Assembly: GCA_029204225.1 (NCBI GenBank)
Contig: CM055094.1
Location: 21,371,584 to 21,435,583 of the forward strand
Reading direction: 5' to 3'
Length of the DNA: 64,000 bases
DNA from: Diphasiastrum complanatum
Lineage: Eukaryota; Streptophyta; Lycopodiopsida; Lycopodiales; Lycopodiaceae
The translations under genes were made by a program, and so were the position numbers. The stretch's first letter is position 1, and each line of letters opens with the position of its first letter. Under the pieces are notes generated by a model. The model searched no databases and had not been told where the DNA came from. It saw only the letters and a list, made by a program, of their open reading frames with translations. Shown in pieces: positions 59,913 to 64,000 of the stretch.

Positions 59913-60084
59913 ACCGTACACCTTCTTTCCTTGCCCTACTTGTTGGTCTTCATTTCGTATCGTAAGTACTCGACCCTTGATTGTTCCTTTGAATAAGAGC
60001 TTTTTGCTATAGTTTCAAGAGAGAAGCTTCCTGGGAAAGGGTCAACTTGGGAGTAGCTTAATAAATTGATGTCATTTCAAATCA

Positions 60085-60359
60085 TGATAGCTTCATGGTT
60101 GTCACTCAAAATAATAGTAGATTGTTTGGTAGCTTGGGGTAGCTTGATATGTAGCTAGGCAACTAAACAACAAATCACCTCTAGATGGCTTCACAAGCTT
60201 GTCTAACTCATTCTTATAATTACTACCATTGTGTCTAACTTGCCAAATGCTAGGTGTAAAAGTATTTGACAAATGCATAACTCTTTACTCTCCAAGTCTT
60301 AAGACTTACCAAGTGTTGTTTGTAGCTCATACTAGATGCTTTGAGAAGTTATATTAAGA

Positions 60360-60393
<34 letters not shown>

Positions 60394-60529
60394 CTATCGC
60401 AAAGAATCCCATCTTGCCAAATACTAGGTGTAAAAGTGTTTGACATATTCCTAACTCTTTACTCTCCAAGTGTTGTTTTTAGCTCATAGTACATGCTTTG
60501 AGAATAATGTTACTGGTTATATTAATTTG
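60085..60529 (+). repeat. Repeat R2 with 31-nt poly-G tract (60363-60393)
   Basis: Two tandem units; longest G run in the window. Confidence 0.82.
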
Positions 60530-60670
60530 GGGGGATTGCAAAGAATCGAACTTGAGTGTACAAGCCCAACTCAAGTGCAGACACCAACTCACCACACATG
60601 GGAAGATCATTAAATTTTAATTTGAAGATAAATCAAAATTAAAAAAAAATGAAAAACTATTTCTCCTTAG
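60530..60670 (-). repeat. SINE-like sequence, inverted (X4)
   Basis: As 32850-32990. Confidence 0.45.
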
Positions 60671-61260
60671 AGGCATTGTGGTCATCATCTAGACGAGCTG
60701 TGCTTGCTTGAATCAATAGAAACAAAGAAAATAATAATAACGAGTTTTTATCCTATTAATGCACCAATAATATATAAATATAATTGAATCAAATGGGAAG
60801 ATTATAATATTTATCGCTTCATTAAAACATTGATCTACTCATTTCAATGATTTCGTTCAAATTTGAATTCCAATGATTTGTGAAGTGTGAATGAATGCAA
60901 TGTAACTTGCATATGTTTGGAACATAGCATAGATTCATTATATGCTTTTTAACTATATGTTATTTAGTCGTGTAACAAGGAATAAGCATTTTTTTTAACA
61001 AATTTTCAATTTGTTTTTGGAAACCCTAGATTACAACATTTTAATATACTAACAAAAATGACTTAATTTGCATGAACAACTTTGAGGTTTGAAAATCCTA
61101 GATTACAGCTTCATTCAATCTTCAATTTTCCAAGCTCGTTCAAACTTCAATGAAATATAATTCAATCCAAAATCCATTCTCGAATCCTAGAACGATGTAT
61201 TTTAAAAACTTTTGTAATGTGAAAGAGAGATCATTGAGCTAAACATGACCCTGATTGCAT
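60671..61260. other. AT-rich spacer
   Basis: As X2; single-base indels begin near the right end. Confidence 0.5.
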
Positions 61261-61990
61261 TCGGAATTGCTTTCAAAACTTATAAATTGTATTTATCAAT
61301 GAGATGTCTAGAGGACATGGTGTGAAAAATTGTCAACTAGTTTGGTTTTTTATTTGGCAATTTTGGAGGCCAAAATGAATCTCAACTTCGAGTTAGTTTC
61401 ATATTTGTAAATAAGGGCCTAAGTAGTGGTTTAACTACCTTTGGCAAGTAGATAAGTGGATGAGGTCGAGTTTGGACCCATTCTAATTGGCTAAATTTTG
61501 GTTCATTGCTTTCAAAAACTTATAAATTGTATTCATCAATGGTGATGTCTAGAGGACATGGTGTGAAAAATTGTCAACTAGTTTGGTTTTTCATTTGGCA
61601 ATTTTGGAGGCCAAAATGAATCTCAACTTCGAATTAGTTTCATATTTGTTAATAAGGGCCTAAATAGTGGTTTAACTACCTCTGGCAAGTAGTTCAGTGG
61701 ATGAGGTCGAGTTTGGACCCATTCTAATCGGCTAACTTTGGTACATTGCTCTAGACTAGATTTTCTAGGTTTTTGATAAAAGTATCTAGAAGTTTCCAAA
61801 TTAGGTCAACTTTGGGGCAAGTGGCCAATGACATTTTGGAAGCTATAAAATAGTTGTACCTAAGTGGAGAAATAATCATCAAAGTTTCTTTCTTTGTGGA
61901 GACTTCATCTCTTATGTCCATCTCATTGTGACTTTCCTCTATCTTGGTTTTCTATTAGTAGAATGTTGATTTTCTTGTAGATCTTGATGC
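61261..61990 (+). repeat. LTR-derived 241-bp tandem repeat, 2 copies, with LTR-like promoter end
   Basis: TGTGAAAAATTG starts at 61321 and 61562 (241 bp apart). Promoter-like end as in X2 with several 1-bp indels. Confidence 0.85.
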
Positions 61991-62054
61991 CACACGAGGT
62001 GAAGATTATAATATATATGATTTTGTTTAAACATCGATCTACAAACATTGCAAT

Positions 62055-62170
62055 GATTTTTCTTCAAATTCAAATTTAAACGATCTTCCCATGTGTGGTG
62101 GTTGGTGTATGCGCTTTTGTTGGGCTTGTACACTCAAGTTCGATTCTTTGGGATCCCTCGCCAACTGTGG
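62055..62170 (+). repeat. SINE-like sequence, direct (X4)
   Basis: Box A-like region 62095-62106 lacks one base; box B-like AGTTCGATTCT at 62138-62148. Confidence 0.42.
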
Positions 62171-62300
62171 TTTCAATACTTTATTTGAAAGATTCTCATT
62201 TGAAATTTGCTTGGGACCCTTCTTATCTCCATCAGATATTTTTTTCAACGTTGATGCTAGGCCATACCACAGGGAAGTAGTTCATGTGTGACTCCTCACT

Positions 62301-62304
<4 letters not shown>

Positions 62305-62389
<85 letters not shown>

Positions 62390-62392
62390 CTC

Positions 62393-62431
<39 letters not shown>
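62305..62431 (+). repeat. (CT)n microsatellite, about 127 bp, interrupted
   Basis: CC interruptions at 62385-62403; same position as 34850 and 46434. Confidence 0.95.
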
Positions 62432-62435
<4 letters not shown>

Positions 62436-62999
62436 CCACTCAAGCCTACATGGCAGACCCACGTGGTATACCTTAGTTGGCTTGCCACACAAGCCTATAT
62501 GGCAGACTGCAACATACCAGCATGACCATACTAGCATCAAGCCCTATATCATGCCTATATGACCTACCACGCAAGCCTATGATAGGCCCCTACCCCATGG
62601 CCTTGCCACATGGCAAGTCCCAAGCCTAGTCTGGTTTATCTCATGACATGCCTACATGGCTTGCCACATGGCAACTTGGGAGGCCAACTCTCTCTCTCTA
62701 GCTCCACTCAAGCCTACATGGCAGAGCTTGGTTTGCTTGCCAAACATGACTATGGCAAGCCTATGTGGTATACTGCGACATGCTTACCTGCGAAGCATTA
62801 GTAAATATGCCATGCCTATGTGGCCTGCCATGCAAGCCTATGGTTTATCCCATGACATGCCTACATGGCAACTTGGGAGCCCAGCTCTCTCTCTCTAGCT
62901 CCACTCAAGCCTACATGGCAGAGCTTGGTTTGCTTGCCACACAAGCCGATGGCAAGCCTATGTGGTAGCCAATGACATGCTTACTGGGAAGAATAAAAA
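62432..62999 (+). repeat. CACRTG-palindrome satellite (X4), degraded
   Basis: Two units still visible (CATGACATGCC near 62643 and 62853), with many small indels. Ends at 62999 without the TATATA stretch or histone-like ORF. Confidence 0.75.
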
Positions 63000-63157
63000 G
63001 TTATGCAGAGACAGGTGGGGAGAGGCAGGGGCTTGCATGATGGCGATACTAGGAAAGTCAGGCTGATATCACTACGACGTGAGAGGTTGCTCGCATGATG
63101 GCGATTTCAAGAATGCAGGTCGTATGGAAGCAATCAAACATGACAGCAAATTACGCA
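63000..63157 (-). pseudogene. Remnant of the histone-like gene leader (X4), ORF deleted
   Basis: Matches 13083-13260 (leader with GCATGATGGCGATA and GCTGATATCnCTACGACG), with a further 30-bp gap. The histone ORF on one side and the TATA/CACGTG array on the other are missing; the next sequence is gene Q. Confidence 0.7.
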
Positions 63158-63937
63158 AAGTACTGCACTCAAGACTTTTCCAATCATGTCCCTTGTCTTT
63201 CAGATTTTCATTGATGACTAAAGCTGCTCTGCAAAATAAAAATAAGATTTAGAAAAGAACAATTCACAACCATTGATGTGCTAGATAAAACAAAACACAT
63301 GAATAGTTTAAAACATAATCCTACTTGAAAGCATATAATCTTTTTTTCCGTTGACCCCCACTTGTTGAGAGCTCGTCAATACTTTCTTAAATACTTCTTT
63401 TTCGCTTATTGTTCAGTATTTTCTTCCGTAATGTGTTTACCTTCTACATTTATTTGACAATATGAGGTACACATGTTTGTACAATTAGTTTCATATTGTC
63501 CAGTTTTCTTGGTTGAGGTTTAATATAATATCTTGCAAACGAGAATCATCTATCGTCAAGATTTCGTTTTCTTCTTCTGTTTGCCAAAAAAAGTTTCTTT
63601 TTCTCGGTAGTCAGTAAGCAAACCATTCAAACATATTTTCCAAACAATGGATTTTTTTCATGAATAACTAATGCCATAACTTTTCAATCTTTCACAATAA
63701 CCCAATAGACTATTGTGTCCTTCCACACAAAAACAGTATGAGTTGTGTGACCGATCTAAATTTGGATGTTGCATTGAGCTGGATCGATTGGATACCAAAA
63801 TATTCATCAACCCATAGATCACAAATTGTTCCTGTCTTTTGTCCTTTGGTGAGCTGGTAAGGTGGATCTTTTCAGATTTTTTCTCGACAGTGGAGCATAT
63901 TCCTGTGTGAAGATCATATGGAGATGATATTAGACAT
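63158..63937 (-). pseudogene. Gene Q, 5' exon, intron and start of exon 2 (X4)
   Basis: ATG at 63937 (minus). Same text as 14681-14072, with many 1-bp indels that break the frame; the codon that is TAA in X1 is TAT here. The acceptor TTTTGCAG ending at 63229 is intact, followed by the exon 2 start (AALVINE-like) to about 63158. With X1 and X3 this defines the exon order of gene Q. Confidence 0.5.
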
Positions 63938-64000
63938 CTTAAATAATCGATAGATTAATCTAGTAGAAAAACCCACTTGTTATATATCATTGTAAGCTAT
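63938..64000. other. Gene Q upstream flank to window end
   Basis: Matches 14682-14735; no promoter element recognised. Confidence 0.4.

Overview
The window looks like land-plant nuclear DNA from a repeat-rich genome. Evidence is an intact Ty1/copia element primed from an initiator-Met-type site (TGGTATCAGAGC), plant-style introns (GT...polypyrimidine-AG), long (CT)n tracts and G-box/ABRE-like CACGTG motifs. The species and lineage cannot be fixed from sequence alone. I see no ordinary single-copy host gene; almost every kilobase has a paralogue elsewhere in the window.

Layout. 1-5288 is a copia retrotransposon with one uninterrupted 1316-residue Gag-Pol, its 3' LTR and the last 80 bp of its 5' LTR. 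It sits inside another repeat (block R1) whose uninterrupted form occurs four times further on. The rest is a mosaic of four related composite segments: X1 (about 7.25-14.7 kb), X2 (28.7-36.9 kb), X3 (42.2-49.6 kb) and X4 (57.1-64.0 kb). In order on the + strand each carries: (a) an unrecognised gene with an internally duplicated domain (gene D); (b) a hairpin and a conserved 70-codon ORF; (c) block R2 with an expanded poly-G tract; (d) an inverted SINE-like copy; (e) a 241-bp tandem repeat derived from a copia LTR U3; (f) in X2-X4 a direct SINE-like copy and a (CT)n tract; (g) a satellite built from imperfect palindromes around CACRTG; (h) on the minus strand a very divergent, CENH3-like histone H3 gene with its own TATA box and an upstream array of CACGTG boxes; (i) in X1, X3 and X4 pieces of a second unrecognised minus-strand gene (gene Q). 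X1 carries the histone unit twice; X4 has lost the histone ORF and keeps part of its leader.

Between these segments lie degraded mobile sequences: three copies of a chimeric copia gag/protease fragment (16.5, 38.8, 53.5 kb), two internally deleted copia copies (5.7, 49.6 kb), an unknown multi-copy ORF (P, both orientations), a 36-bp minisatellite that encodes a 12-residue repeat (block M), a reverse transcriptase of Penelope-like type with a broken YIDD box (22.8-23.6 kb), a Ty3/gypsy protease fragment (24.1-25.1 kb), and an inverted pair of about 0.9 kb carrying a gene-like exon (18.7-19.6 and 51.5-52.4 kb).

The most striking content is the histone family. Four minus-strand ORFs start with MA-R/W-x-KQTAR, keep the histone fold, have a longer loop 1 with a tryptophan and an SMLC-x-IH-x-KRVTLM block as in plant CENH3, and share a promoter with a TATA box at nearly constant spacing, G-boxes and histone-type ACGTCA hexamers. 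A CENH3-like gene multiplied inside a mobile, satellite-bearing composite repeat is the best candidate here for an undescribed system. Whether any copy is expressed or loaded at centromeres cannot be told from sequence.
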